A program made the position numbers and the translations under genes. Of a stretch of DNA of 64,000 nucleotides, positions 17,407 to 25,963 are shown piece by piece (the first letter of the stretch is position 1; each line of letters begins with the position of its first letter). The notes beneath the pieces are model-generated. The model ran no database searches, was not told where the DNA came from, and saw only the letters and a program-made list of their open reading frames with translations. The stretch is from Candidatus Methanomethylicaceae archaeon. GTDB taxonomy: Archaea; Thermoproteota; Methanomethylicia; Methanomethylicales; Methanomethylicaceae. The stretch is from positions 52,935-116,934 of the forward strand of contig JAOAJN010000005.1 in NCBI GenBank assembly GCA_026414165.1. The letters are read 5' to 3'.

Positions 17407-17931
17407 TTAATTATTTATCCGTCTCAATTTCCGATCCACTCTGTTGTTCAGCACAACAACAGCCTGATCGGGTAAGAGGTCAACACTACCCAAGTTCACA
17501 GATAGAAATCCTGACTTACACAAACTTTCTTTAATCCCTAAATTGGGATAACCGAATACAGAAAAGAAGTCTTGGGGGACATCCTCTACCCTGCCGTAAG
17601 CCCCAGAGTAGTAAATCTTTGCTCCCCTTACGCCACTCAAAAACTCATCAATATCTATCCTCTTAGCAGATATGCCCATCATCACCCTGCCCGCCCCCCT
17701 CTCAAGGCCTGCCCTCAGTATTCCGGCTAGGGACTGTTCGTCTGGTCTAACATTTCTCATGCTCTTTCCATCGAAGGTTATGCAAATCTTTTCATCAAAT
17801 ATTATATGTGCCCTTGAATCCGGGCGAACCCCGTGAGAGAGCAACATGCTCCCGACCACAAACCTTGTGACAATCCCCAACTCTTCTGAAGATATTATCT
17901 TGGACGGAACTAAGAGGGCGAACTCTCGCAA
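17407..17931 (-). CDS. trmY: tRNA pseudouridine-54 N1-methyltransferase TrmY
   Basis: SPOUT-class methyltransferase that turns pseudouridine 54 of tRNA into N1-methylpseudouridine. 174 residues: N-terminal MREFALLVPS, then SHGVRPDSRAHIIFD, VRPDEQSLAGILRAGLERG and the knotted C-terminal part with VNLGSVDLLPDQAVVVLNNRVDR split by strands. It starts at TTG, with GAGGTAA from the srp54 stop region as ribosome site. Its neighbour pus10 makes its substrate. The 128-base AT-rich gap downstream contains no gene. Confidence 0.87.
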   Translation of the reverse strand: MREFALLVPSKIISSEELGIVTRFVVGSMLLSHGVRPDSRAHIIFDEKICITFDGKSMRNVRPDEQSLAGILRAGLERGAGRVMMGISAKRIDIDEFLSGVRGAKIYYSGAYGRVEDVPQDFFSVFGYPNLGIKESLCKSGFLSVNLGSVDLLPDQAVVVLNNRVDRKLRRINN

Positions 17932-17936
17932 AACCT

Positions 17937-19280
17937 TTACCTCGCCGTGAAGATGCCCTTGAGCCCTTGCATCCTCTTCTGCTTCTTCACCAGCTGCTTT
18001 ATGTACTTCTTACTGATCTTGTACTGGGTCAGCAGGTCCTTGAGGTCCTTTGTGGTCGTCCCCGATCCTCTTGCTATCCTCCTCGCCCTAGACCCGTCTA
18101 TAATGTGAGGCTCCATTAACTCCTCTTCTGTCATCGATTGCATTATGACCATCCACTTCTTCATTCTCTCCTCCGTGAGGTCCATCGCCTCCTTGGGGAG
18201 GTTCATCCCAAACCCAGGTATAGACTGCAAAAGCTTGCTGAACGGTCCCATCTTCCTCATTGCCTGCATCTGTGAGTAAAGGTCCTTCAGTGTGAACCTC
18301 CCGGAGGCTATCGCGGTCATGGTATCCTTGCCAGTCTTGGAGATCTCCGCCTCCTTGAACTTCTCCACGAGGCTCTCTATGTCCCCCATTCCTAGGAGCC
18401 TGCCGACGAACCTCTTCGGATTGAAGACTTCTAACTCTTCTATTCCCTCCCCAGTGCCTATGAACCTTATAGGCGCCTTTGTTGCTGCCACCGCCGATAG
18501 TGCGCCCCCTCCTCTAGCTGATCCATCAAGCTTCGTCAATAGTATCGTGCCTATCTTCGTCGCATTGTTGAATGCTTCCGCCTGCTGGGCTGCCTGCTGC
18601 CCTATCGTAGCGTCTAGGACCAGTATGATCTCGTCAGGCTTCACAGCCTCGGCTACCTGTCGCATCTCCTCAATGAGCGCCCCCTCATTCTTGTGCCTCC
18701 CCGCAGTATCCACTATTACGACCTCTGCCCCACTCTCCCTTAGCTTCTTCACACCATTAACTGCGAGCTCCACAGCATCCTTAGCATTTCTATCTCCGTA
18801 AAAAGCAACGCCTGCTTTCTCCGCGAGCTGCCTCAGCTGATCGTATGCCCCTGCCCTGAAGTTGTCCGCACAGACCAGACCAACTGAGTAGCCTTGCTTC
18901 TTCAAGAACCATGCGAGCTTAGAAGCGCTCGTTGTCTTACCAGATCCTTGGATCCCGACAAGAAGCAAAACTGTGGTCTTACCTTTTGGATACTTAGGGA
19001 GCTGAGGTCTCTCCCCCCCTAAGAGTGAGACCAACTCATCATAGACCACCTTAATCGCCAGCTCCCTTCTGGTGATCCCTGGCGGGAGCTCCTCCTCGAG
19101 GATCTTCTTCTCTATGTTTTTTGATAGTTCTAATACCAGCTTCACGTTCACGTCCGACTGGAGTAGGGCTCTCTGTATGTCTCTGACGAGCTCCTTAACC
19201 ACCCTCTCATCCACGACCGGGGCTCTAAGTACCTTCTTTACTGCGTTGCTTATAGAGCTCCCGAGACTCTCAAGAACCAT
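17937..19280 (-). CDS. srp54: Signal recognition particle GTPase SRP54
   Basis: GTPase that binds signal sequences and 7S RNA and delivers ribosomes to the membrane receptor FtsY. 447 residues: N domain, then the G domain with GIQGSGKTTSASKLA, DTAGRHKNE, TKLDGSARGGGALS and GTGE, then the methionine-rich M domain (IPGFGMNLPKEAMDL, RMKKWMVIMQSM, RARRIARGSGTT). The 7S RNA and FtsY are not in the window. A TATA box 31-40 bases before the ATG suggests it begins this minus-strand block. Confidence 0.97.
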   Translation of the reverse strand: MVLESLGSSISNAVKKVLRAPVVDERVVKELVRDIQRALLQSDVNVKLVLELSKNIEKKILEEELPPGITRRELAIKVVYDELVSLLGGERPQLPKYPKGKTTVLLLVGIQGSGKTTSASKLAWFLKKQGYSVGLVCADNFRAGAYDQLRQLAEKAGVAFYGDRNAKDAVELAVNGVKKLRESGAEVVIVDTAGRHKNEGALIEEMRQVAEAVKPDEIILVLDATIGQQAAQQAEAFNNATKIGTILLTKLDGSARGGGALSAVAATKAPIRFIGTGEGIEELEVFNPKRFVGRLLGMGDIESLVEKFKEAEISKTGKDTMTAIASGRFTLKDLYSQMQAMRKMGPFSKLLQSIPGFGMNLPKEAMDLTEERMKKWMVIMQSMTEEELMEPHIIDGSRARRIARGSGTTTKDLKDLLTQYKISKKYIKQLVKKQKRMQGLKGIFTAR

Positions 19281-19310
19281 CTATTACACCATAAAATTAA
19301 GTTTAGATCA

Positions 19311-19322
19311 GCTTTTAAAAAA
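19311..19322 (-). promoter_or_regulatory. TATA box of srp54
   Basis: The minus strand reads TTTTTTAAAAGC about 35 bases before the srp54 ATG, so the mRNA would have a very short leader. It lies between srp54 and the end of the aIF5A gene. Confidence 0.4.
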
Positions 19323-19328
19323 CTTGGA

Positions 19329-19724
19329 CTATTTTACCCTCACTATATGCTTCTCATTCAGGATGTCCCAATACTCCACCTCGACTCCAGGCGCTAGCTT
19401 GGACAAGATCTCCTCATCAGTTGGCTTCTTTATCTCGAAGGTTTCATAGGTTCCGAGATCCATTAGCTGTACGGTGTCTGGCATCACAGATATCACCTGC
19501 GCCGCCTTCTTCTCAACGATCGGAACATCCACCCTCTGGTCCGCCGGTGCAACGAGGTTCCTCTTCACACCATCAAAGATTCCGACCGCGACCACCCTAG
19601 CCTTAGCCGAACCATGTTTGCCAGTCTTTGACTTCTCCATTGAGACAACCCTGCAAGGCACGTTGTCTATAACCACAAAACTACCTTCCTTCAGGCTTCC
19701 GATCTCAACAGGCTTTGTTGACAT
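19329..19724 (-). CDS. Translation factor aIF5A (hypusine-containing)
   Basis: Relieves ribosome stalling, notably at polyproline; carries hypusine or deoxyhypusine. 131 residues starting [20 protein letters not shown]. The modified lysine is K36 in [16 protein letters not shown], and the C-terminal OB domain follows ([20 protein letters not shown]). An in-frame extension upstream to 19910 is open but runs through the promoter region, where minus-strand TTTATTTA lies about 38 bases before this ATG. A GGATGG ribosome site supports the chosen start. Confidence 0.94.
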   Translation of the reverse strand: MSTKPVEIGSLKEGSFVVIDNVPCRVVSMEKSKTGKHGSAKARVVAVGIFDGVKRNLVAPADQRVDVPIVEKKAAQVISVMPDTVQLMDLGTYETFEIKKPTDEEILSKLAPGVEVEYWDILNEKHIVRVK

Positions 19725-19837
19725 TTTCCATCCCTTCAAGTCTTTAAATAAATATGGGTAAATAAATCTTATCTGTGACACCAGAAGGGTCCTATTATGA
19801 GCAAACGGATGGACCTGCCCAACCAAACTGAAAAACT

Positions 19838-19847
19838 CTTTATATGC
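19838..19847 (+). promoter_or_regulatory. TATA box of the iron-sulphur gene pair
   Basis: CTTTATATGC is centred about 45 bases before the TTG start of the cysteine-rich protein, predicting a leader of roughly 20 bases that contains the GGTGA ribosome site. Confidence 0.4.
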
Positions 19848-19886
19848 TGAAAGAGAGATATCTTCAACATCTTTTGGTGATCGCTT

Positions 19887-20756
19887 TTGTGTGATTGGTG
19901 CATGAAACATGGTGCTGGCGGAAAGTGGTACATGAACGCAAAGAATTACTCAAACGAGCTTGCCGAGGCAATAAACGCGCGAGAGTACCTTCAAGAGCAG
20001 TGGAAGGCCTTCGAGATGGTATACATCCGGAGGATTATGGGCATAACCTCAATCGACTTGGGCTACAAGCTTCAGTTACCGATAATTGGACGTTTGCTGA
20101 GGTGGAGCGCGGAGAGGATGATACACAGCGAGGGCAAACACAGGAACCCTGTCAGGGCGGACGGACACTTCGGTCAGGTGATCCCATTAGAGGAGGCAAA
20201 GATCATATTGGGCAACCTTGCCGCCGAACCCATAATAGAGAACTATTGCATGTGCAGGTGGATGCAGCGAGGAATAAAGGAGGCATGCTGCATCAACTTC
20301 GGTCTCCTATCCGGGGTGATTGAGAAGCTTCCGCGATTTATCCCTAAGGACACCAAGTATCGCCTTGACCGTGACGAAGCTATTGCCCACATCGAGGAGC
20401 ACAACAAGAAGGGCTATGTTGCTACGGTCTGGTTCCAGCCAGTTCCTTACATAAACGCCATATGCTCATGCGAGAACCCAGAGTGCGGAGGTCTTCGCTT
20501 AAGGAACGATTTCGGTCTTCATACGGTGTATAAGGGGGAGTATGTTGCAGAGGTCGACCCAGACAGGTGCCAAGCATGCGGCATATGCGTGACCAAATGC
20601 CAATTTGGTGTGCTTCGACTTGTCCAATCGCTTAAAAGGGTCATAGTGGACATAAACAAATGTTTTGGATGCGGAGTCTGCAGACATGCATGCAAATACG
20701 ACGCCATAAAGCTGGCTCCACGCGATAATTATCCTGCACTAAGGGGTGTTTACTGA
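19887..20756 (+). CDS. Cysteine-rich protein with two 4Fe-4S ferredoxin motifs, unknown function
   Basis: 289 residues, soluble, 17 cysteines. The C-terminal part is a bacterial-type ferredoxin with C228-x2-C231-x2-C234-x3-C238 and C259-x2-C262-x2-C265-x3-C269. Ahead of it are groups not explained by a ferredoxin: C2/C5 (CDWC), C121/C123 with C134/C135 (YCMCRW, ACCINFG), and C193/C195/C200 (CSCENPEC). These could bind a further cluster or another metal cofactor. The TTG start is chosen because GGTGA lies six bases upstream. It precedes a second ferredoxin-like gene with an overlap and converges on the corrinoid-protein operon, suggesting electron transfer in methyl metabolism (inference). I do not recognise the N-terminal two thirds. 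Confidence 0.75.
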   Translation: MCDWCMKHGAGGKWYMNAKNYSNELAEAINAREYLQEQWKAFEMVYIRRIMGITSIDLGYKLQLPIIGRLLRWSAERMIHSEGKHRNPVRADGHFGQVIPLEEAKIILGNLAAEPIIENYCMCRWMQRGIKEACCINFGLLSGVIEKLPRFIPKDTKYRLDRDEAIAHIEEHNKKGYVATVWFQPVPYINAICSCENPECGGLRLRNDFGLHTVYKGEYVAEVDPDRCQACGICVTKCQFGVLRLVQSLKRVIVDINKCFGCGVCRHACKYDAIKLAPRDNYPALRGVY

Positions 20757-21018
20757 ATTGTTCCCAAAGAAGAGCCCTAAGGTCACCATAGACTACACCA
20801 AATGCGGCGAGAAGGGTCAGGTCGACCCCAGGGAGTGCGCCAAATGCCTGAAGGTTTGCGATCCCGCTATATTTATCCTTCACGAATCCCCAAACATGCC
20901 TATAGACCCTGTGGATCCTAAATACTGGCGCATAACCCCGGTTTGGTTATCGCTATGCAATATGTGCATGAAATGCGTGAAGGTATGCCCTCTCGGTGCA
21001 ATATCCGTCAGCAGATAA
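20746..21018 (+). CDS. Small ferredoxin-like protein, two 4Fe-4S clusters
   Basis: 90 residues. The second cluster site is canonical (C71-x2-C74-x2-C77-x3-CP81). The first is spaced more widely (C20, then C31-x2-C34-x3-C38), as in ferredoxins with an altered first motif. The GTG used here lies inside the end of the previous gene; a TTG directly after that gene's stop, with GGGGTG nine bases ahead, is about as likely and would remove four residues. Cotranscribed with the cysteine-rich protein; together they offer four ordinary clusters, probably an electron relay. Confidence 0.75.
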   Translation: MFTELFPKKSPKVTIDYTKCGEKGQVDPRECAKCLKVCDPAIFILHESPNMPIDPVDPKYWRITPVWLSLCNMCMKCVKVCPLGAISVSR

Positions 21019-21121
21019 TTGAGGGTGTAAAATTCCTAACATCCTAGGCAACTCTAATCAATAAAAATCATTGAAAATTAAAAACCATTAAAGTGTTTTA
21101 GAGTAAAAAATAGAGAAGGAG

Positions 21122-21796
21122 CTACCAGCTCTCTCCTCTTTCGCTTCGAAGTTTTTCTACCAGCTGCTTTACGACCCCGACAGCCGCAGAGGCATCATGC
21201 GGACGGGCATCTGCGCCTATTGAGAGCGCCCACTCTTCTGTCACTGGTCCGCCGCCGACGATCACCTTGACCTTGTTGCGCACGCCTGCCTCTTGGAACA
21301 TATTGATGACCTTCTTCATCCCTGGCATTGTTGTACTCATCAGCGCGGACATCCCCACAATGTCCGCCTTAACCTCTTTCGCCTTTTCTAGGAACTTTTG
21401 GAGTGGTACATCTTTACCCAAGTCGATCACATTGAATCCAGAAGCGCTTAGCATTATCTTGACCAGGTTCTTGCCGATGTCGTGTATGTCGCCCTCTACC
21501 ACTCCCAGCACAATTGTTGCTGGAACAGTAGTCTTGTCGACCTTCATGTAGGGAGTTAGGATGTCCACAGCCACGTTAAGTGCGTTGGCTGCGCATAGCA
21601 CCTCTGGCACGAAGAACCTCTTCTTCTCATACTCTTGGTTGACTATTGCCATCGCTTCTCCGCCGTACTTTGTCACAAGCTCATACGCATCCAGTCCGGC
21701 CGCAATCGCTTCTTTTGCCCACTTAGCCGCTGCCTCTTCATCTCCATTTACTATCGCAGCCTTAAGTCCGTTTATTATCTCCTCTTTTGTTGGCAT
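21122..21796 (-). CDS. Methyl-carrying corrinoid protein (MtaC/MtbC/MttC family)
   Basis: Carries a methyl group on cobalamin between two methyltransferases. 224 residues from the ATG, which has GAGGTG at a good distance; a GTG three codons earlier overlaps that site. N-terminal helical cap (KEEIINGLKAAIVNGDEEAA), then the B12-binding Rossmann domain: GDIHDIGKNLV gives the cobalt-ligand histidine (about H105), with SALMSTTM and VIVGGGPV. It lies 17 bases after an MtaA-like gene. No cognate substrate-specific methyltransferase (MtaB, MtbB, MttB) is adjacent, so the methyl donor (methanol, methylamine, methoxy compound) cannot be told. Confidence 0.9.
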   Translation of the reverse strand: MPTKEEIINGLKAAIVNGDEEAAAKWAKEAIAAGLDAYELVTKYGGEAMAIVNQEYEKKRFFVPEVLCAANALNVAVDILTPYMKVDKTTVPATIVLGVVEGDIHDIGKNLVKIMLSASGFNVIDLGKDVPLQKFLEKAKEVKADIVGMSALMSTTMPGMKKVINMFQEAGVRNKVKVIVGGGPVTEEWALSIGADARPHDASAAVGVVKQLVEKLRSERGESW

Positions 21797-21813
21797 TTTG
21801 CTCACACCTCATT

Positions 21814-22839
21814 TTACACATAAACCATACATCGCGCTGCCTCTACCATTGCTTTGAAGTTCTCAGTCGGCGTCCTTGGAGGTATTCCGCACGAGGGCAT
21901 CAAAACATCCACGCCCATCGCTATGGCATCCACAGCTGCCTTCTTTACAACTTGGGGATTTCCAAAGAGTAGTGCACTTATGGTTGGAACTCCTCCAACC
22001 ACCGCCATTTTATCTCCTAATATCTGCTTTGCGAATGCTATGTTCACTTGGGCATCGACTGAGAATGCGTCAAATCCCGTATCGGCTATGTATGGCAGGT
22101 AGCTCGTGGTGTTTCCACATATATGGAGGACCACAGGTGCGCCCAGCCTCTTTGCCATGCTTTGATATACGGGAACCATTACTTCCTTGAAGAACTGTGG
22201 GGATAGAATGTCCGATGTGGCTGAGGGATCCGCTATGCATATTACGTCCGCCCCTCTCCTCAAAGCCTCTTTGCAGTCTGCAACGTTCATGTCAGCTATT
22301 GTCATCAAAACCTCCTTAATCTCCTCGAGTGGCCTCTTCTTCGTCCATATCAGGAACTTCTCTATTCCGAATACGTGTCCTGCCACCGTGAAGGGTCCTG
22401 TGACTTGGTTCGCGATGGGCAGATAATCGCCGTACTCCCTTCTGAGTCTCTCCTCAACGCTGTGCTTCAGTGGGAATCTTCCCATCTCTATTATTTTCTC
22501 AGGTATTCTCAAATCCTTCAAGTCCTGGAATGCATGCGTCTCAACGCTTGGGTGCCTGTCTATTCTGCCCCAGTTTATCTTACATCCCAAGGCCTCTGCC
22601 TCGATGCAGAGATCGAATGGTAGCTTGAACCCTTCAAGCCCTATGACTTCCCACGCAGCCGCCGCAAGCCTAAAGCACAACTCTGGATCTCGGTTGGCAT
22701 CAGGAAAAGGCGCATTCACGGCATTCATCTGGTCGACGGTCGCCGTTGTCAGCACATCAAAGCAAGAGATTCTGTCCGCCTTTCGCTTGTTCCCTGTTAG
22801 GCAAAGAAGGGCCCGCTTTTTGGGTGTCATCTCGCCCAT
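21814..22839 (-). CDS. MtaA/MtbA-like methylcobamide methyltransferase (uroporphyrinogen decarboxylase fold)
   Basis: Moves a methyl group between a corrinoid protein and a thiol such as coenzyme M. About 341 residues from the ATG behind GGTGGT (other ATGs nine codons upstream and three downstream are possible). The zinc site of the family is present: H-x-C in LHICGN (H239, C241) and C317 in MPSCGIPPRTP. Also typical are LPFDLCIEAEALGC and TGPFTVAGHVFG. Paired with the corrinoid protein downstream. In a methanogen this would form methyl-coenzyme M; in other archaea the acceptor may differ, so the exact acceptor is left open. Confidence 0.88.
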   Translation of the reverse strand: MGEMTPKKRALLCLTGNKRKADRISCFDVLTTATVDQMNAVNAPFPDANRDPELCFRLAAAAWEVIGLEGFKLPFDLCIEAEALGCKINWGRIDRHPSVETHAFQDLKDLRIPEKIIEMGRFPLKHSVEERLRREYGDYLPIANQVTGPFTVAGHVFGIEKFLIWTKKRPLEEIKEVLMTIADMNVADCKEALRRGADVICIADPSATSDILSPQFFKEVMVPVYQSMAKRLGAPVVLHICGNTTSYLPYIADTGFDAFSVDAQVNIAFAKQILGDKMAVVGGVPTISALLFGNPQVVKKAAVDAIAMGVDVLMPSCGIPPRTPTENFKAMVEAARCMVYV

Positions 22840-22870
22840 AAAACCACCGCCCATAATCAGATACAAACAG

Positions 22871-22880
22871 TTATTTAAAA
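22871..22880 (-). promoter_or_regulatory. TATA box of the methyltransferase-corrinoid operon
   Basis: Minus-strand TTTTAAATAA lies about 32-41 bases before the chosen ATG, predicting a very short leader that carries GGCGGTGGT. Confidence 0.4.
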
Positions 22881-22926
22881 CTAGAGGGATATTCAGTAAT
22901 GTCCTGTTATAACCTAGGTGGTTTTG

Positions 22927-23748
22927 TTGATCTCACGAGTCATTATTACCAGTAAACCCAACTCACCAGAGGCTGAATCTGTCTCTAGTGATATTGGTGC
23001 TTACTTGACATCCAAAGGTTTGACCGTTCGTTACTTTGATCTCCTCTCAGGTGGGCAACTAACAGTTGATAAGAGGGAGGCAGACCTTGTTGTGGTTATC
23101 GGTGGCGACGGCACCATTATGAGGACACTACGCAGAGTGGATGGTGTGCCTTTACTTGGCATAAAAGTGGGCGCTCTCGGCTTTCTCTGCGAGTCTACAC
23201 CTGAGGAGGCAAAGCCCATCCTTGACAAAATACTCTCTGGTAATTACTACTTGGAATTCAAGACGAGGCTGTGCCCGCGGTATAAGGAGGCCCGATTCTA
23301 CGATGTCATGAACGAGGCAGTCATCGCCTCTTCAAGACCCTCAAGGATCCTTTCCATTCTCCTCTCCAAGGACGGCACGCCCATCTACAGAGGTAAGGCA
23401 GACGGCATCATCGTCTCGACCACAACTGGCTCGACGGCCTACGCCCTATCTGCTGGCGGCGTGATAATAGACCCTGCGCTGGATCTAATGGAAGTAGTCC
23501 TTATCTGCCCTCTCTCCACAGGGGTTCGCCCTTTTATAGTTCCCATATCTAGCACCCTGGAGATCCGGCTGCTTCGAGATGGGTCACAGGGCATTCTCGT
23601 CTTAGATGGGGATGAAGTATCCCCTATAGAACAAGAAGCCCCGGTGATCATCGAAAAGTCAGATAAGCCTGCTTGCCTCATACGTGTCAAGCCACCAGAC
23701 TTTTACAGGCGCGTTAGGGAGAAGACCAAGATCCCCTTGGAGGTATGA
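22927..23748 (+). CDS. nadK: NAD kinase
   Basis: Phosphorylates NAD to NADP. 273 residues from a TTG that has AGGTGG five bases upstream; a GTG three codons earlier overlaps this site. Key motif GGDGTIMRT (59-67) is the ATP/polyphosphate-binding loop; NEAVIASSRPSRI, TTTGSTAYALSAGG and ICPLSTGVRPFIVP complete the family signature. It overlaps nob1 by four bases (ATGA). Confidence 0.95.
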   Translation: MISRVIITSKPNSPEAESVSSDIGAYLTSKGLTVRYFDLLSGGQLTVDKREADLVVVIGGDGTIMRTLRRVDGVPLLGIKVGALGFLCESTPEEAKPILDKILSGNYYLEFKTRLCPRYKEARFYDVMNEAVIASSRPSRILSILLSKDGTPIYRGKADGIIVSTTTGSTAYALSAGGVIIDPALDLMEVVLICPLSTGVRPFIVPISSTLEIRLLRDGSQGILVLDGDEVSPIEQEAPVIIEKSDKPACLIRVKPPDFYRRVREKTKIPLEV

Positions 23749-24314
23749 GGGTGTCCCAAAAGAGGTCGCCCACCTTCGTTTTGGACACTTCTGCGATCAT
23801 ATATGGCTTTAACCCGCAATTGATCGAAGGCGAACACTACATCACTCCGCGGGTCGTCTCCGAACTCTCTGGCAGAAAGACAAAGGCACTTGTTGATCTC
23901 TTTCTCTCATCAGGTCGCCTTAAAATCAGATCGCCTTCTGAGGAGACCAAAAGCCATGTGATGGCCCAGGCGAGCAGCACTGGGGACCTGCCAGTACTGT
24001 CCGAAACAGACTTGGAAGTGGTCGCACTTGCTTTGGATCTCAAGGCGGAGGGTCATGAACCCGTTGTCGTTAGCGATGATTACAGTCTCCAGAATCTATG
24101 CAATCTTCTGTCCATATCCTTCAAGCCCATGGTGACGAAGGGGATCTCTCAGGAGTTTTGGTGGTTTGTCTACTGTCCTGCATGCGGCGAGACCTACGAC
24201 TCTTCATCCAAGCTTACCACATGCCAAATCTGTGGACACGCCCTCAAGAGAAAAGTCTACAGTAAAAAACAGATATCTAATGGTCAAGCTAAATTGGATG
24301 TACCCCCTCAGTAG
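23745..24314 (+). CDS. nob1: rRNA maturation endonuclease Nob1
   Basis: PIN-domain nuclease that trims the 3' end of 16S rRNA. 189 residues: PIN acids D14 (VLDTSAIIYG), E40 (VVSELSGR), D89 (SETDLEVV) and D111/D112 (VSDDYSLQN), followed by a zinc ribbon (C144, C147, C160, C163). Coupled to nadK by ATGA. Downstream is 550 bases without a convincing gene. Confidence 0.95.
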   Translation: MRVSQKRSPTFVLDTSAIIYGFNPQLIEGEHYITPRVVSELSGRKTKALVDLFLSSGRLKIRSPSEETKSHVMAQASSTGDLPVLSETDLEVVALALDLKAEGHEPVVVSDDYSLQNLCNLLSISFKPMVTKGISQEFWWFVYCPACGETYDSSSKLTTCQICGHALKRKVYSKKQISNGQAKLDVPPQ

Positions 24315-24864
24315 ACCTGCTGACTTTGTGAAGCCTTTTCTGGAATAACGTGGAGAAATTCCAATTTTACCAAGAGTTTTAAACAAATCCTTCCAGTTCT
24401 TCCACATTGAAGATTATCCTCGAAAACAACAAGCGGTTCATAATCAGCATATTCGTCATGATCCAGCTTGCATGACTTCCGAAAAGAAAAATGCCTACAA
24501 CCCCGTCAAATTTGGACGATGTGTCAACGACACTATTTAAATTTTAGACCTACACCTATTTCCAAAGCCACAAATCTCTTTTCACGGGTAGCCTTGACAC
24601 GAATTTCAACATTACTTATCGAGATCGAACTAAATTTTTCTTACATATAATGTTGACAATATGTTATGGAAAAGCTACTTGCTATTAAACATTCTTATGG
24701 TAAAATAATTCTTAAAATCCGTTATCGCCCTCTCCAACATTAATGCTCGAGTGGCAGAAGAATGAAAGTGGGAAGAGGAAGTAAACACCAAATACAAAAA
24801 TGCCTTCCTCCCAATACTCAAATATTATACTACTATTATATTACTTCAACAAAATGGTGCATCG
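24315..24864 (+). other. Intergenic region with no convincing gene
   Basis: AT-rich toward its right end. The minus strand from about 24505 to 24308 is open with a plausible amino-acid mix (KLDHDEYADYEPLVVFEDN) but has no ATG, GTG or TTG at its start, so it may be a decayed gene end. Near the epimerase, ATTATATTAC could be a TATA element and GGTG lies five bases before the epimerase ATG. No tRNA or repeat array seen. Confidence 0.4.
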
Positions 24865-25788
24865 ATGATGAAGGCTGTTATAACTGGGGGGGCGGGCTTT
24901 ATAGGTCATAACACCGCTCTCTTCCTAAGAGGTCATGGCTATGAGGTCGTCGCCTTCGATAACCTAGAAAGGGCAACTGGGCTCGCCCAAGAAAGGTTGA
25001 GGGCGCAAGGTGTGCCGCTGTCCAAGGGAGACATTCTGCGCACACATGACTTGGACAAAGTCCTTGAGGGTGCCGATGTGGTTGTACATGCGGCCGCATA
25101 CATCAGTGTTGAAGAGTCTGTGAGAAAGCCTGCACTTTACTTTAGAAACAATGTCGCGGGCACCGCAAGTGTGGCACAAGCCTGCCTCCGCCGAGGGGTG
25201 AAACGTATCATCTACCTGAGTAGTGCAGCAGTCTACGGGGATCCCAGAGCATTACCAATTAGCGAATCCTGCCCAACTAGACCCATCTCGCCCTATGGGC
25301 TCTCCAAACTTATGGGCGAAGAGATAGTAAAATTCTTCTCTGGACAGGGCTTGAACTACATCGTACTTAGACTCTTTAATGTCTACGGTCTTGGTCAGAG
25401 CATCGCCTACGCAGGTGTGATTGCAAGATTCATGGAAAAAATCTCAAAGGGAAAGCCGCCCACAATATACGGGGATGGACAGCAAACGAGAGACTTTATT
25501 CATGTACAGGATGTTGCTGAAGCCATAAAACTTTCCATAGAGGCTCGCACCGCAAACGAAACTTTTAACATAGCCTCAGGAAAACCAACAAAGATAGCCG
25601 AACTAGCTAACATCATAACAGGTCTAGTTGGTTCATCTCTCAAGCCAAAACATATTAAGCCTAAAGCTGGCGACATAAAACACAGCTACGCGGATATCTC
25701 AAAAGCCCAGCGGCTATTGGGCTTCGCTCCTAAGATAAGCCTGGAGCAAGGGTTACTCGATCTCATAAAGTTTTACCCAAACAATTGA
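24865..25788 (+). CDS. NAD-dependent nucleotide-sugar epimerase (GalE-like SDR)
   Basis: Extended short-chain dehydrogenase of 307 residues that converts NDP-sugars, most likely a UDP-glucose 4-epimerase type. Rossmann motif GGAGFIG (8-14), the NAD-adenine acid in AFDNLE, catalytic Ser in YLSSAAVYGD (119-120) and YGLSK with Y144 and K148. The ending GDIKHSYADISKAQRLLGF is the usual substrate-domain tail. It stands alone, far from the glycan cluster, which has a second epimerase near 56.7 kb. Substrate not determinable from sequence. Confidence 0.88.
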   Translation: MMKAVITGGAGFIGHNTALFLRGHGYEVVAFDNLERATGLAQERLRAQGVPLSKGDILRTHDLDKVLEGADVVVHAAAYISVEESVRKPALYFRNNVAGTASVAQACLRRGVKRIIYLSSAAVYGDPRALPISESCPTRPISPYGLSKLMGEEIVKFFSGQGLNYIVLRLFNVYGLGQSIAYAGVIARFMEKISKGKPPTIYGDGQQTRDFIHVQDVAEAIKLSIEARTANETFNIASGKPTKIAELANIITGLVGSSLKPKHIKPKAGDIKHSYADISKAQRLLGFAPKISLEQGLLDLIKFYPNN

Positions 25789-25963
25789 ATTGTACCGCCT
25801 ATTTGACTTCCCTTATGAATGACTTTGATGTCCTCGATACTGATATTCCTGCTGGGGTTTTTCCTCAAGAGCCTAAGTGTAATACTCTATTATGACACAA
25901 ACCCGCCGATTTGCCTCTCGGGAAAATTTATTAAATAACCCGTTTGAGCGGCAGTCTTTCCGA

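Noticed and set aside
19725..19910. N-terminal extension of aIF5A by 62 codons
   Set aside because: It would run through the promoter region, and the family begins at the MSTKPVEIG start that has a ribosome site.
24308..24505. Minus-strand open stretch with plausible acidic residues
   Set aside because: No usable start codon in the first half and no recognised family; at most a gene remnant.
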